Positions 1-9,920 of a stretch of DNA of 64,000 nucleotides are shown in pieces. This DNA comes from Leptospira vanthielii serovar Holland str. Waz Holland = ATCC 700522 (GTDB taxonomy: Bacteria > Spirochaetota > Leptospiria > Leptospirales > Leptospiraceae), in contig NZ_AOGY02000051.1 in assembly GCF_000332455.1 (NCBI RefSeq), positions 248,001 through 312,000 of the forward strand, read 5' to 3'. Position numbers and translations under genes: made by a program. Positions within the stretch are counted from its first letter, which is position 1; every line of letters begins with the position of its first letter. The notes under the pieces are model-generated. The model made no database searches and was not told the origin of the DNA. It saw nothing but the letters and a program-made list of their open reading frames with translations.

Positions 1-1165
1 CCGTGGTTGCAACGGAGAATGTGGATTGCAAAAGCATCCGTGCATTAGTTCCCATTTTTCTTCGGTTCTGTAGATCTAACATTGATACTGCATTTTTATA
101 CAAAGTATCGTGATCCCCTGCCAAAGACACTAAGCCCGCATTCCCTTCTTCGATCACATTTTTTAGATCATTACCTTGATTTACTGCTCCCAAAATCGGG
201 ATTCCTGATTGCATATAACCCAGGATTTTACCTGGGAAGTTATGTGTTTTGTGATCGGGATGTAAAGTGAATAAACCAACATCAATCTGGTGCAATATTG
301 ATGAAAATATATCTTGAGACACAGATCCGAGTAAAAGACAATTGGTTAGTGTTTTATTTGCAATTGTATCTTGAACCAACTCAAATTCGTCTCCAGCTCC
401 AAGAAACAGAAATTGTACTTTCGGAAAAGATAACATACGCTCTGCTAAAACTAAAAGATTCTTCATATCTTGCGCATGTCCAATATTTCCTCCGTAAAAA
501 AATATAATTTTATCACCTAGGTTATATTTCTCTCTTATATTAACAGGATGATCCTTTGAAAAATCATCCAAAGGAGATGCCCAATTATATAATAACTGAG
601 TATTCGATATCTTAGGAAAGGTTTTAGTGAACCATTTTAAATTAGCAGGAGATTGAATGCCGATAGCATCTGCCGATTGATAAAGTTTCCTTTCAAAAAA
701 ACGAAACAAATAAGCAAGGACTGAGTGTTTCCCAATGATACCGTTGTCAATGACCCATTGGGGAAAAAAATCTCTAAGAATAAGATAGGAAGGTGATTTC
801 CAAATGCGTTTCAAATAACAAACTAAACCGGACCAAAAGATTGTCGGAGAGTAAAAAACAATTAAATCATGCGGATTTGTTTGTAACCAATGGGAAAGAG
901 CGCTAGTCGCCCGAAAGGATAAAAGAATTTCATTAATGAGTCGAATGGGTTTGGGAACATTCTTAATTCTACCAGATCTAAATCTAAGAACACTAATCCT
1001 GTCTAAATCCTTTAGAGTATATGATTCCTCTTGGTCTGGGTCAGGGGTAACAACAGTTACCATGTGTCCTGAATGCAAAAACTCTAATGCAAGTTCATGC
1101 ATCATTTTCCCCGCAACCTTTATGCTCTTTGGTAAATAGTCATCTACAATAATTAAAACTTTCAT
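1..1165 (-). CDS. Glycosyltransferase family 4, WbuB-like (C-terminus cut by window edge)
   Basis: GT-B type glycosyltransferase, probably the L-FucNAc transferase of the O-unit. The frame is open from the ATG at 1165 to the window edge, giving about 388 residues and no stop. It starts MKVLIIVDDYLPKSIKVAGK, typical of WbuB/GT4 proteins. A GNIGHAQDMKNLL stretch and a later HNFPGKILGYMQSGIPILG stretch fit the donor-binding half of GT4 enzymes. It lies 22 bp after the UDP-L-FucNAc genes, the usual place of wbuB behind fnlA-fnlB-fnlC, and this supports the acceptor/donor guess. The exact specificity is inference. Only a few C-terminal residues should be missing by comparison with ~400-residue relatives. 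Confidence 0.85.
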   Translation of the reverse strand, partial: MKVLIIVDDYLPKSIKVAGKMMHELALEFLHSGHMVTVVTPDPDQEESYTLKDLDRISVLRFRSGRIKNVPKPIRLINEILLSFRATSALSHWLQTNPHDLIVFYSPTIFWSGLVCYLKRIWKSPSYLILRDFFPQWVIDNGIIGKHSVLAYLFRFFERKLYQSADAIGIQSPANLKWFTKTFPKISNTQLLYNWASPLDDFSKDHPVNIREKYNLGDKIIFFYGGNIGHAQDMKNLLVLAERMLSFPKVQFLFLGAGDEFELVQDTIANKTLTNCLLLGSVSQDIFSSILHQIDVGLFTLHPDHKTHNFPGKILGYMQSGIPILGAVNQGNDLKNVIEEGNAGLVSLAGDHDTLYKNAVSMLDLQNRRKMGTNARMLLQSTFSVATT

Positions 1166-1187
1166 TTAGACTAAATAACGAAATGGA

Positions 1188-2318
1188 CTAATATCGTTTC
1201 CAAACGATTCGATTTATGTAATCGGTATAACTAAAAATAATTCGAACCACTTTTGCGGAAACATTCGGCATAGAGTAATCTTCAACTAATCTTGCATTTT
1301 TTAAGAAATCAGTACCTTGTTGATCTAACAATGTAAGGGCTTGCAGAATTCGGTCCGGGTTAAGACCAACCATCATTACCGCAGCCTCCTCCATTCCTTC
1401 CGGTCTTTCATGAGCTTCTCGAATATTTAAAGCTGAAAATTTTAGAATTGAGGATTCTTCTGTGATGGTTCCACTATCGGAGAGAACTACTTTTGACTCG
1501 ACCTGCAGTTTATTATAATCCATAAAACCTAGTGGTTTTAGGAGTTTAATATTTTTGTGGAAATTGATTTTCAATTGATCAATTTTTTTCTGGGTTCTCG
1601 GATGAGTAGAGACTATTACCGGTAAATCATAATTCGCGGCAATGGTATTAAGTGTATCAGTTAGTGAACGAAAGTTTTGTTCCGAATCAATATTTTCTTC
1701 CCTATGAGCAGATACTAAAAAGTATTCTTTGCTTTTTAACTGAAGTTGTTCCAACATCTTCGACGATTGAATTCCTGACATATAATGGTGCAAAACTTCA
1801 AACATCGGACTACCGGTTTTGATTACTTGATCTGGCGGTAAACCTTCGCGTAACAAGTATTCTCTGGCAATGGAACTGTAAGTAAGGTTAATATCCGAGG
1901 TATGATCAACGATCCTTCTGTTGATTTCCTCTGGCACACGTAAATCAAAACATCTATTCCCGGCTTCCATGTGAAAGATTGGAATTTTCCGCCTCTTTGC
2001 CGGAATCACAGAAAGGCAACTATTTGTGTCGCCTAACACAAGGATTGCATCAGGAATGTCTTTGGACAATAATTCATCAAAACGAATGATGATTTTTCCA
2101 ATTGTCTCTGCTCCAGTGCCACCCGCTGCTTCCAAAAAATAATCAGGTTTTCTAATGCCTAAATCCTGAAAAAAAATCTCATTAAGTTCAAAATCGTAAT
2201 TTTGTCCCGTATGAACGATTTTGTGGTCACAAGCATCGTCCAAGGCATGAAGCACTCTTGAAAGTCTGATGATTTCAGGCCTTGTTCCTATCACAGTAAA
2301 AACTTTTAATTTTTTCAT
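1188..2318 (-). CDS. fnlC: UDP-N-acetylglucosamine 2-epimerase family, FnlC/CapG-type
   Basis: 376-residue non-hydrolysing 2-epimerase (WecB family). The start VFTVIGTRPEIIRLSRV and the later GDTNSCLS, HMEAGNRCFDLRVPEEINRR and SDSGTITEESS motifs are characteristic. In the FnlABC/CapEFG pathway this enzyme performs the last C-2 epimerisation, giving UDP-N-acetyl-L-fucosamine. Its ATG overlaps the stop of the capF-like gene by 4 bp, so the two are probably translationally coupled. The order dehydratase, reductase, epimerase, WbuB-like transferase supports this assignment over a WecB role in enterobacterial-type ManNAc synthesis. Confidence 0.9.
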   Translation of the reverse strand: MKKLKVFTVIGTRPEIIRLSRVLHALDDACDHKIVHTGQNYDFELNEIFFQDLGIRKPDYFLEAAGGTGAETIGKIIIRFDELLSKDIPDAILVLGDTNSCLSVIPAKRRKIPIFHMEAGNRCFDLRVPEEINRRIVDHTSDINLTYSSIAREYLLREGLPPDQVIKTGSPMFEVLHHYMSGIQSSKMLEQLQLKSKEYFLVSAHREENIDSEQNFRSLTDTLNTIAANYDLPVIVSTHPRTQKKIDQLKINFHKNIKLLKPLGFMDYNKLQVESKVVLSDSGTITEESSILKFSALNIREAHERPEGMEEAAVMMVGLNPDRILQALTLLDQQGTDFLKNARLVEDYSMPNVSAKVVRIIFSYTDYINRIVWKRY

Positions 2319-3424
2319 TTTGTTATATCAGCTGAAATAGTATCAGGTAGTTCTCTATTAAAAACTTCATTGGCCCAAAGCATTACAATTAATTCGTTAT
2401 CCCCGATATTTGTTATATCATGAGTCCAACCTGGAATCGTATCCACTATCGTTGGCTCCTCGTCATTTACTACTAATTCAAAGTAATCTTTTGTAATTAA
2501 GTGCTGGAAACGAAACTGAGCCTTCCCTCTAATGATCAAAAATTTCTCTGTTTTCGTATGATGGTAATGTCTTCCACGAGTCACACCAGGAAGTGCAGTA
2601 AAAAAGGAAATTTGTCCCGATTCTTTTGTTTTCAGCATCTCAACAAATGATCCCCTAGGATCTTCGTATTTCGGTATCGAATAACTACAGGAACTAATTG
2701 GAAGAAAACTAATATAAGTAGAATAAAGAGCCCTGATTAAACCTTGGCCAACATTTTCAATAAACAACTTATCTCGATTTTCTCTAAAACCAGTAATTAG
2801 ATTGGCTAGTTCGCCTAAAGATATGTTGTAGGTTGGCTGAATATTTACAAAACCCGATTCCACTTTGCCATTTATGGCATCCAAAAAATTTGCGATCAAA
2901 TCATCAACATAACATAGATTCATCTCTCTAGATGCATCATTGACAACAATCGGCAATGACCTAGAGATATTGTAACAAAATGTTGCAATAGCAGAATTAT
3001 AATTCGGCTTCGAGAATTTTCCAAATACATTGGGTAGTCTGTAGATAAATATGGGAGCACCGGTGTTTTTACCGTAGTCTATAATAAAATCTTCACCTTG
3101 TTTTTTTGAAATTCCGTAAGGATTCTCAAGTGATGCTTGAATTGAGGAGGAGAAAACAATAGGAGTTTTTTTACCGAACTCTCGTAACAAAGAAACAATT
3201 TGTTTGGTTAAATCTGCATTGCCAATAAAAAATTGGTCCTCTGAGGTAGGTCGATTCACTCCCGCCAAATGAAAGATAAAATCAGCATCTTTTAAGAAAC
3301 GGGATAACTCATCGTCCGTCGAACTCCTAGTATGCAAAAGCACTTCATGATTTTTGTTTTCAGAAATATGGATTTTAAGGTTGCAAGCAATAAATCCATC
3401 GGCTCCGGTAATGAGTATTTTCAT
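2315..3424 (-). CDS. fnlB: Bifunctional SDR-cupin reductase/epimerase, FnlB/CapF-type
   Basis: 369 residues in two parts. The N-terminal ~240 residues are an extended SDR (MKILITGADGFIACNL, with a YGISK catalytic Tyr/Lys motif). The C-terminal ~120 residues are a cupin with GVTRGRHYHHTKTEKFLII and a conserved HD near the end. This is the architecture of CapF, which epimerises C-3 and then reduces C-4 of the keto sugar to give UDP-L-talosamine-type intermediates. It sits between the dehydratase and the 2-epimerase genes and overlaps the latter by 4 bp. Confidence 0.9.
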   Translation of the reverse strand: MKILITGADGFIACNLKIHISENKNHEVLLHTRSSTDDELSRFLKDADFIFHLAGVNRPTSEDQFFIGNADLTKQIVSLLREFGKKTPIVFSSSIQASLENPYGISKKQGEDFIIDYGKNTGAPIFIYRLPNVFGKFSKPNYNSAIATFCYNISRSLPIVVNDASREMNLCYVDDLIANFLDAINGKVESGFVNIQPTYNISLGELANLITGFRENRDKLFIENVGQGLIRALYSTYISFLPISSCSYSIPKYEDPRGSFVEMLKTKESGQISFFTALPGVTRGRHYHHTKTEKFLIIRGKAQFRFQHLITKDYFELVVNDEEPTIVDTIPGWTHDITNIGDNELIVMLWANEVFNRELPDTISADITK

Positions 3425-3487
3425 TTAAATTGCTGATCCTAGGGACATTTAGCGAAATATCGTTTCGAAATCACACCGGAAAGGAAC

Positions 3488-4522
3488 TTAATCCCAAGTT
3501 TCCGCATCTTTTCCATTCAGAATGTCTCGAATAAACGAGAGTTTTAATAGGAGAGTTTTCATTTCATCTAAACTTAATCTGTTTGTGTTATGAGAATTGT
3601 AATCCTCTGTGATAGAGATTTTACCTTCACCTTGTTCTACAAATTTATCATAATTCAAATCTCTCAAATCAGGAGGGATTCTGAAATAATCCCCACGGTC
3701 TTCCGCAGAAGTAATTTCTTCTCTACTCAATAATGTTTCATACAATTTTTCACCATGTCTTGTTCCGATGATTTTAATTTGGTGGTCTTGTTTATTAAAA
3801 AGTTCTAAAATTGCTTTTGCCAAAATTTCTATTGTTGCCGCAGGAGCTTTCTGAACAAAAATATCACCGTTATTGCCATTCTCAAATGCATATAATACTA
3901 ATTCTACGGCATCATCCAAAGTCATCATGAAACGGGTCATATTGGGATCAGTGATCGTGAATGCTTGTTTCTTTAAAAGTTGCTCAATAAAAAGTGGAAT
4001 TACAGACCCCCGCGATGCCATCACATTACCGTAACGAGTGCCACAAACAATCATACGCGATTCATCAAAATTCCGCGTTTTTGCAACCATCACCTTTTCC
4101 ATCATTGCCTTGGATATTCCCATAGCATTGATAGGGTAAACAGCTTTGTCAGTGCTTAAACAAATTACCTTTTTGACACCTAAATCGTAAGCTACCTGTA
4201 AAACATTATCCGTTCCGATAACATTTGTTTTGAATGCTTCCATTGGAAAAAATTCGCAAGAAGGAACTTGTTTTAATGCAGCAGCATGAAAAATATAATC
4301 CACACCAGAGAAGGCGCCTGTTAGCGATGATGCATCGCGCACATCTCCTAAAAAAAACTTAATCTTGGGATTGTTGTATTTTTTGCGAAGGTCATCTTGT
4401 TTTTTTTCGTCTCGACTAAAAATACGAATTTCTTTGATGTCGGATTGGAGGAAACGATTGAGAACAGCTTTTCCAAAGGAGCCTGTTCCACCGGTGATGA
4501 GTAGTGTTGAGCTTTTGAACAT
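3488..4522 (-). CDS. fnlA: UDP-GlcNAc 4,6-dehydratase (5-inverting), FnlA/CapE-type
   Basis: 344-residue extended SDR beginning with the TGGTGSFGK dinucleotide loop. It catalyses 4,6-dehydration with C-5 inversion of UDP-GlcNAc, the first step to UDP-L-FucNAc. The active-site stretch reads LSTDKAVYPINAMGISK: the position usually held by the SDR tyrosine is Met. As I recall, this Met/Lys arrangement is typical of the CapE/FnlA branch, whereas PseB-type enzymes keep Tyr. It is the only PseB/FnlA-like dehydratase in the window, so it might also feed the pseudaminic acid genes. Confidence 0.88.
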   Translation of the reverse strand: MFKSSTLLITGGTGSFGKAVLNRFLQSDIKEIRIFSRDEKKQDDLRKKYNNPKIKFFLGDVRDASSLTGAFSGVDYIFHAAALKQVPSCEFFPMEAFKTNVIGTDNVLQVAYDLGVKKVICLSTDKAVYPINAMGISKAMMEKVMVAKTRNFDESRMIVCGTRYGNVMASRGSVIPLFIEQLLKKQAFTITDPNMTRFMMTLDDAVELVLYAFENGNNGDIFVQKAPAATIEILAKAILELFNKQDHQIKIIGTRHGEKLYETLLSREEITSAEDRGDYFRIPPDLRDLNYDKFVEQGEGKISITEDYNSHNTNRLSLDEMKTLLLKLSFIRDILNGKDAETWD

Positions 4523-4539
4523 GTTTTTAATTTAGTTAG

Positions 4540-5700
4540 TTAAGAGTTAGAATTCAAGATTCGACGTTCATAATAATGATTGCCCACTGACTGTAAAAAT
4601 TTAAAAGTTTGGTCAGCTGTTTTTTTCCATGAATATTGTTTGGCTTTCTCATATGAGGAATGAGATAGTCTTTCTCGAAGATTCAGATCTAATATCAGTA
4701 TTTCTATACTTTTTTGTATTTCCTCTACTTTTTCTGGATGGAAATAAATTCCTGCATCTCCCAGTATTTCCGGCATGGGACCAAAATTGGAACAAGCAAT
4801 CGGAAGCCCGCTGGCCATACCTTCTAACAGTATGTTGGGCATATTCTCACAACTGGATGCAAATACATTCAGGTGAGAGTCTTTATAAATCGCATGCAAT
4901 TGGTTGTAGTCGATGGCACCCAGGTATTGAATTTTCTGATCACCCGATATCAACTCGCGACGTAGTCTCTTTAGTTCTGGTTTGTATGCTGGACCGACTA
5001 ATTGTAATTGGATTGGATATCCTTTTGCAATAAGGGATTTGACTGCTTTTACAACATTAACTTGGTGTTTGTAAACATCAATGATGGAAACGTAGAGTAT
5101 TTTAAAGGGATTTTCGGGTGTATATCTTTCAATGTTATATGAAGTTCGAGGCTTGATGAAAAAACGATCGTCAATCCCATGGGGTATAACCTTTTCATTT
5201 AAGTTCTCAAGGGCAATGATTGGAATTAAAGATTTCCTCGCATAATCCGTCAAAAAAATCAAACCATAGGCTTGCCTAAAACTTCTTAATTGAGAAATTC
5301 TCACCAATAATAACTTTAAACTCATCCATGATAGTTTATATCTAAGCAACTCCTTCCATTCAAATGGGAGCATATTTCTACACATAGTTACCATAGGCTG
5401 AAACCCCGAGCCATCTGAACCTCCAGGCACATATAAAATATCACAATTGTATTCTTTTAATTGTCTTGGTAAGGTTGTTTTCTGCCAGATTTGTCTCTTA
5501 ATAAGAGATTGATCTAAAACTGGTTGGTAAATTTTTTCCAACCAATCTCGATTGGTTATTCTTTCTAAGGTTTTCTGATTACTCCATATACATACTTTAC
5601 TGAAACCATAATTTTGTGGACGAGCTTCTTTTAAAATCTCAACAATATGGGTAACGCCACCTCCTTGTCTTAAATTAGATGCGTCAATACCTAATATCAT
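4540..5700 (-). CDS. Glycosyltransferase family 4
   Basis: GT-B glycosyltransferase of 386 residues from the ATG at 5700; a TTG two codons earlier (5706) is possible but less likely. The N-terminus MILGIDASNLRQGGGVTHI resembles a GT4 acceptor-domain loop. The C-terminal half carries VFASSCENMPNILLEGMASG with the usual E-x7-E spacing and PMPEILGDAGIYF. It probably adds one sugar of the O-unit at the cytoplasmic face. It lies 17 bp upstream (in transcription terms) of the FnlA gene. Substrate unknown. Confidence 0.85.
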   Translation of the reverse strand: MILGIDASNLRQGGGVTHIVEILKEARPQNYGFSKVCIWSNQKTLERITNRDWLEKIYQPVLDQSLIKRQIWQKTTLPRQLKEYNCDILYVPGGSDGSGFQPMVTMCRNMLPFEWKELLRYKLSWMSLKLLLVRISQLRSFRQAYGLIFLTDYARKSLIPIIALENLNEKVIPHGIDDRFFIKPRTSYNIERYTPENPFKILYVSIIDVYKHQVNVVKAVKSLIAKGYPIQLQLVGPAYKPELKRLRRELISGDQKIQYLGAIDYNQLHAIYKDSHLNVFASSCENMPNILLEGMASGLPIACSNFGPMPEILGDAGIYFHPEKVEEIQKSIEILILDLNLRERLSHSSYEKAKQYSWKKTADQTFKFLQSVGNHYYERRILNSNS

Positions 5701-5745
5701 GCCCAATGCAATAAATACAATTTTAGATAATTTACAGTTGTAACA

Positions 5746-6735
5746 TTATTTATCAGATTTAATTCCATTTGCAACCAAGTGACTGACCCTATGGATTTTT
5801 ATATTCAACAAACCAGCTTCTTCGAACCAGCTTCTCACAGTATTCTCATCTTGTGGATTATCATATTCAGGCGAGAGCCAATCAAAGGTATCCAGAAGTG
5901 CCCACTCATAAAGTTGCTCTTTAGACAAGGGTAAAATACCGTGGTAATTGGCGACAGGAACTGTGCGTTTCAGGAGGGATCCTAGGAAATGAATTTTTTC
6001 CAAAAAAATGCTAATTGAAAGTAGTATTGGTACAATTTTCTGCAAAAAATTAAATAAGCTAGATTTATTTATCCTTTTCGTAATGGGTCTTAACCAAAAT
6101 TTGGGGAGGAGCAAGGCTTTCCAAGTTTTTTCATAAAAATCTACAGAGATCATACCACCAACCTTCAAATAAGGCAATGAGCAAAAAAATGATTTTTTAA
6201 CATCGGGTGTATGTTGCAAAACTCCCAAAGAGTAAACAAACGAGAATGCCTCTTTCTTAAATGGTAATTCATATACATTACCTTGAACCACATGTAAGTT
6301 GGGATAATGTTTAAGATTTTTTAAGCAAGCATCCACTGCATTGGAATAGTCCAAGGCAACAAGATTGCATTCGCTACTCAAAGCTATCTCCGCAAATCTC
6401 CCTGAACCACATCCAATATCCAATATCCATTTTCCCTTCATTTCCTCCGGTTTCCACTCTGTTGCTTTCCAAAAACGATTCGAGGAAATCGGGTGACCTG
6501 AGTTACTATCTAGTTGGGTATTCGAAAAATGATTCCATTGAAATCCAAAATTATCAGCATAATTACTAATCGGAACAAATCTTGGAATAAAATTATTTAT
6601 TTCATACTTATTCTTTGATTGTTCGGATACCAAAATCCCAGATTTGATCAGGTTTCCTTCATATGAAGGATTTTCAAGGAGGAGATTTTCACCAGTTTTC
6701 GGACATTTTAAAATTTCTAATAACTCTTGATTCAT
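5746..6735 (-). CDS. SAM-dependent methyltransferase with Trm112-like N-terminus
   Basis: 329 residues. The first ~60 residues ([19 protein letters not shown]) look like a Trm112/zinc-ribbon-like leader in which most cysteines are absent. A class I methyltransferase domain follows, with [16 protein letters not shown] as motif I and [19 protein letters not shown] as the post-motif region. Such proteins often O- or N-methylate surface sugars, but the substrate cannot be read from sequence. The ATG overlaps the stop of the dehydrogenase gene by 4 bp (ATGA). Confidence 0.8.
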   Translation of the reverse strand: MNQELLEILKCPKTGENLLLENPSYEGNLIKSGILVSEQSKNKYEINNFIPRFVPISNYADNFGFQWNHFSNTQLDSNSGHPISSNRFWKATEWKPEEMKGKWILDIGCGSGRFAEIALSSECNLVALDYSNAVDACLKNLKHYPNLHVVQGNVYELPFKKEAFSFVYSLGVLQHTPDVKKSFFCSLPYLKVGGMISVDFYEKTWKALLLPKFWLRPITKRINKSSLFNFLQKIVPILLSISIFLEKIHFLGSLLKRTVPVANYHGILPLSKEQLYEWALLDTFDWLSPEYDNPQDENTVRSWFEEAGLLNIKIHRVSHLVANGIKSDK

Positions 6736-8018
6736 AGTCTCAAATCCACTTCATCTTTTTCAAAAACGTATTTCAAATCATATAAGATATGCAATTGTTT
6801 ACCATAGCTTCTAATTTTATTAGTTCCCATTTCCCGAAACTGACGATGCGCAACTGCTACTAGAATTGCATCATAAGTATTCAAAATCAATTCCCGCTTG
6901 ATATCTACCCCATACTCTTCGAAAGCTTCTTGAGAGGAAACCCATGGATCAAGAATATGCGGTTCTGCCCCATAATCTTTCAATTCATTGAAAACATCAA
7001 TGACTCTGGTGTTGCGAACGTCTGGACAGTTCTCTTTGAATGCAAATCCTAAAATGAGAATTTTAGAATCCTTTACTGGAATGCCTTTTTGAAGCATTGC
7101 TTTTATCAGTTGGCTTGCAGTGTATTTTCCCATTCCATCATTCAATCTTCGCCCTGCGAGAATGATTTCTGGATGGTATCCAATCTCTTCTGCCTTGTGA
7201 GTTAAATAGTAAGGATCGACTCCTATACAATGACCACCAACTAGCCCTGGACGAAATGGAAGGAAGTTCCATTTCGTTCCTGCTGCTTTCAGAACTTCCT
7301 CAGTGTCGATTCCTAGCTTATTGAAAATTAATGCCAATTCATTAATGAGTGCAATATTTACATCTCTTTGAGTATTTTCGATTACCTTAGCTGCTTCCGC
7401 TACCTTAATTGAACTAGCTTTGTGAGTACCAGCAGTGATGATAGATCGATAAAGTTCATCAACCCTTTCGGCAATCTCAGGAGTCGATCCAGAAGTCACC
7501 TTCTTAATGGAAGAAACCCTATGTTCTTTATCCCCCGGATTGATTCTCTCTGGACTATATCCAGCATAAAAGTGATGATTGAATTTTAATCCGGAAATAC
7601 GTTCCAATACAGGAATACATTCCTCTTCTGTAGCACCCGGATAGACAGTAGACTCGTAAATGACAATATCACCATTTTTGATTATCTTGCCAAGTGTCTC
7701 GCTAGCCTTAATCAAAGGAGTTAAGTCTGGGTTGTTGTATTTGTCTATTGGTGTTGGAACAGTAACAATAAAAATATTGCATCTGCGGAGATCTTCTCTA
7801 TTGCAGGTAAAACTTAATCCGCTCGATAACTTCAACTCTTCTTCAGAGACTTCTAAAGTATGATCGATACCTGATTGTAATTCTCCAATCCGCTTTGAGT
7901 TAATATCAAACCCAACTACATGGTATTTCTTTCCAAATTCAACAGCAAGGGGCAACCCCACATAGCCAAGACCAATAATAGCTATATATGTGGAATCAGA
8001 AAATAAATTTATGTTCAT
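6732..8018 (-). CDS. tviB: UDP-N-acetylhexosamine 6-dehydrogenase, TviB/WbpO-type
   Basis: 428-residue nucleotide-sugar dehydrogenase. It has an N-terminal Rossmann loop [16 protein letters not shown], the central [19 protein letters not shown] lysine helix, and the catalytic cysteine in [12 protein letters not shown]. It oxidises C-6 of UDP-GlcNAc or UDP-GalNAc to the uronic acid in two NAD-dependent steps. A TviC/WbpP-type 4-epimerase is two genes away, so the pair most likely makes UDP-GalNAcA, as in the Vi antigen and P. aeruginosa O6 pathways. Whether epimerisation or oxidation comes first is not determinable here. Confidence 0.9.
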   Translation of the reverse strand: MNINLFSDSTYIAIIGLGYVGLPLAVEFGKKYHVVGFDINSKRIGELQSGIDHTLEVSEEELKLSSGLSFTCNREDLRRCNIFIVTVPTPIDKYNNPDLTPLIKASETLGKIIKNGDIVIYESTVYPGATEEECIPVLERISGLKFNHHFYAGYSPERINPGDKEHRVSSIKKVTSGSTPEIAERVDELYRSIITAGTHKASSIKVAEAAKVIENTQRDVNIALINELALIFNKLGIDTEEVLKAAGTKWNFLPFRPGLVGGHCIGVDPYYLTHKAEEIGYHPEIILAGRRLNDGMGKYTASQLIKAMLQKGIPVKDSKILILGFAFKENCPDVRNTRVIDVFNELKDYGAEPHILDPWVSSQEAFEEYGVDIKRELILNTYDAILVAVAHRQFREMGTNKIRSYGKQLHILYDLKYVFEKDEVDLRL

Positions 8019-8045
8019 AAGAATATCTCAATTTTCACAAATACC

Positions 8046-9914
8046 TCAACTAACTCCATATTCCCTGCGCCAAAGTTCAAATAATGCCAATCCAAAGATT
8101 CGCTCGCTATTAGCTCGCCCTTTCATTTGACCATCTAATAGGCTTTGCACATATTTTTTATCAAAAAAAGAATCATTTCCACTCAGCAATATGTCGTGGA
8201 TACTATCCTTCCAATTTCCTTTTTGTAGCCAACTTCCTAAAGGTATGCTAAAGCCCTGTTTTCTCTTTTTGTCGAACTGGGGAGGCAAAACCTTGGCACA
8301 GAGTTTTTTTAATAGAATTTTTTTCTCTCCATACTCATTCGCTTTGAAAGAAGATGGAACTTTTTGAAATGCAAATTCGATCAGTCGATAATCTAACAAC
8401 GGTGCTCGAACCTCTAGAGAGTAAAGCATACTCGCCCGATCCACTTTCACTAAAATATCCTCTGGCAGAAAATTTTGAAAATCCATACGAGTTGCTCGTT
8501 GGAGTATATCATTCGAATTAGGGACTCGATTTTGTCTGATTTTTTCTGAGACCAAAGGCATAGAAAAATCACTCCTGACGAGTCTCTGCCGAGCATTTCT
8601 GTCAAAGTAAAATGCAATTTGCGGAAGCCCATGTTCGAAATCCGTTCCCAATCCTTGCAACCAATTTCGACCCTTAAATCCTAAGGGTAGTAAATTCTCT
8701 GCAAATTTTGCAATTGGTTGTCTTACAAGATTGCGTGGAAGAAGCCCTAATCTTTTCTTAAGCCAGATTAAACGAGAATGGTGACCATAACCACCGAACA
8801 ACTCGTCACCTCCATCCCCTCCTAATGCCACAGTGCAATGCTCTCTAATGAGCTTGCTCACCAAATAGCTGGGAATCATGGATGAATCAATGATAGGTTC
8901 ATCAAATTGTTTTGCTAGTAGCGGAAGCAGATCGGCAGTTGATTCTTCTGCTGTTAATTCTATATGCTCTGTTTGAAAATGATTCGCAATTAGTCTTGCG
9001 TGTTCTGTCTCATCGTATGAACCATAACCAGGAAAACGAATCGTAAATGTTTTTACTTTTGGGCTTTTGCGAACCGCCATTGCTGTGACAAGACTGGAAT
9101 CCACTCCACCACTTAATAGTATCCCAACGGGAACATCAGCGATGAGTTGCTTGGAAACGGAATCTTCTAGAAGACTTTCGAGTTCTTCTAGAAGTAAACC
9201 TTCACTAAAATGTTCTTGGACGGTATCCAACTCTGGTAATTTCCAATATTGCCATACCTTTGATTGAGCATTCCGCAAATCAAAGCGCATAGCATGTGCA
9301 GGAGGAAGTTTATTGTATCCATTCAATATGCACATATCCCCCGGCACAAATCCCATTCCTAGGTAACAATCCAACGCCTCCGTTTGAATCTGTCGTGGAT
9401 TTGCTGGGTTAGCTAATAATGCTTTTAGCTCTGAGGCAAATTGCAAACTGCTATTTGCCAAGCGATAAAACAGAGGTTTCTCACCAGCCCGATCGCGTGC
9501 CAAAAATAATTTTTGGCTCTGTTCATCGTAAATGGCAAAGGCAAACATTCCATTAAGACGAACCAAACACTCTTCTCCCCAAGCCATATATGCCCATAAC
9601 AATACTTCGGTATCACTGTTTGATCGAAAAGTATAGCCTAGCTTTATCAGATCATTCCGAAGATCTGCATAGTTGTATATTTCTCCATTGAAGATGATGG
9701 ACAAGCCTCGATCTTCTAATCGCATGGGTTGATGGCCCAATGGAGAGAGATCAATGATCGACAATCGGCGGTGAGCCAAACCCACCCTACCATCATGAGA
9801 CCACCACTCCCCTGCATCATCAGGACCACGGTGAAACATCTTGTCTCTGGCGTTTATAAACCAACTGCGATTCTGGAGAGGGTTTACCCCTGCTATGCCT
9901 AATATACCGCACAT
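8046..9914 (-). CDS. asnB: Glutamine-hydrolysing asparagine synthase-type amidotransferase
   Basis: 622 residues, starting MCGILGIAG, so Cys2 becomes the N-terminal nucleophile of the class II glutaminase domain (roughly 1-210). The synthetase half contains the PP-loop LLSGGVDSSLVTAM and a GGDGGDELFGGY motif. In glycan loci such enzymes (WbpS-like) are thought to convert a uronic acid carboxylate to a carboxamide. Its place between the TviB and TviC genes suggests GalNAcA to GalNAcA-amide. A role in free asparagine synthesis is the alternative; context favours the sugar. Confidence 0.85.
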   Translation of the reverse strand: MCGILGIAGVNPLQNRSWFINARDKMFHRGPDDAGEWWSHDGRVGLAHRRLSIIDLSPLGHQPMRLEDRGLSIIFNGEIYNYADLRNDLIKLGYTFRSNSDTEVLLWAYMAWGEECLVRLNGMFAFAIYDEQSQKLFLARDRAGEKPLFYRLANSSLQFASELKALLANPANPRQIQTEALDCYLGMGFVPGDMCILNGYNKLPPAHAMRFDLRNAQSKVWQYWKLPELDTVQEHFSEGLLLEELESLLEDSVSKQLIADVPVGILLSGGVDSSLVTAMAVRKSPKVKTFTIRFPGYGSYDETEHARLIANHFQTEHIELTAEESTADLLPLLAKQFDEPIIDSSMIPSYLVSKLIREHCTVALGGDGGDELFGGYGHHSRLIWLKKRLGLLPRNLVRQPIAKFAENLLPLGFKGRNWLQGLGTDFEHGLPQIAFYFDRNARQRLVRSDFSMPLVSEKIRQNRVPNSNDILQRATRMDFQNFLPEDILVKVDRASMLYSLEVRAPLLDYRLIEFAFQKVPSSFKANEYGEKKILLKKLCAKVLPPQFDKKRKQGFSIPLGSWLQKGNWKDSIHDILLSGNDSFFDKKYVQSLLDGQMKGRANSERIFGLALFELWRREYGVS

Positions 9915-9920
9915 AGAGAT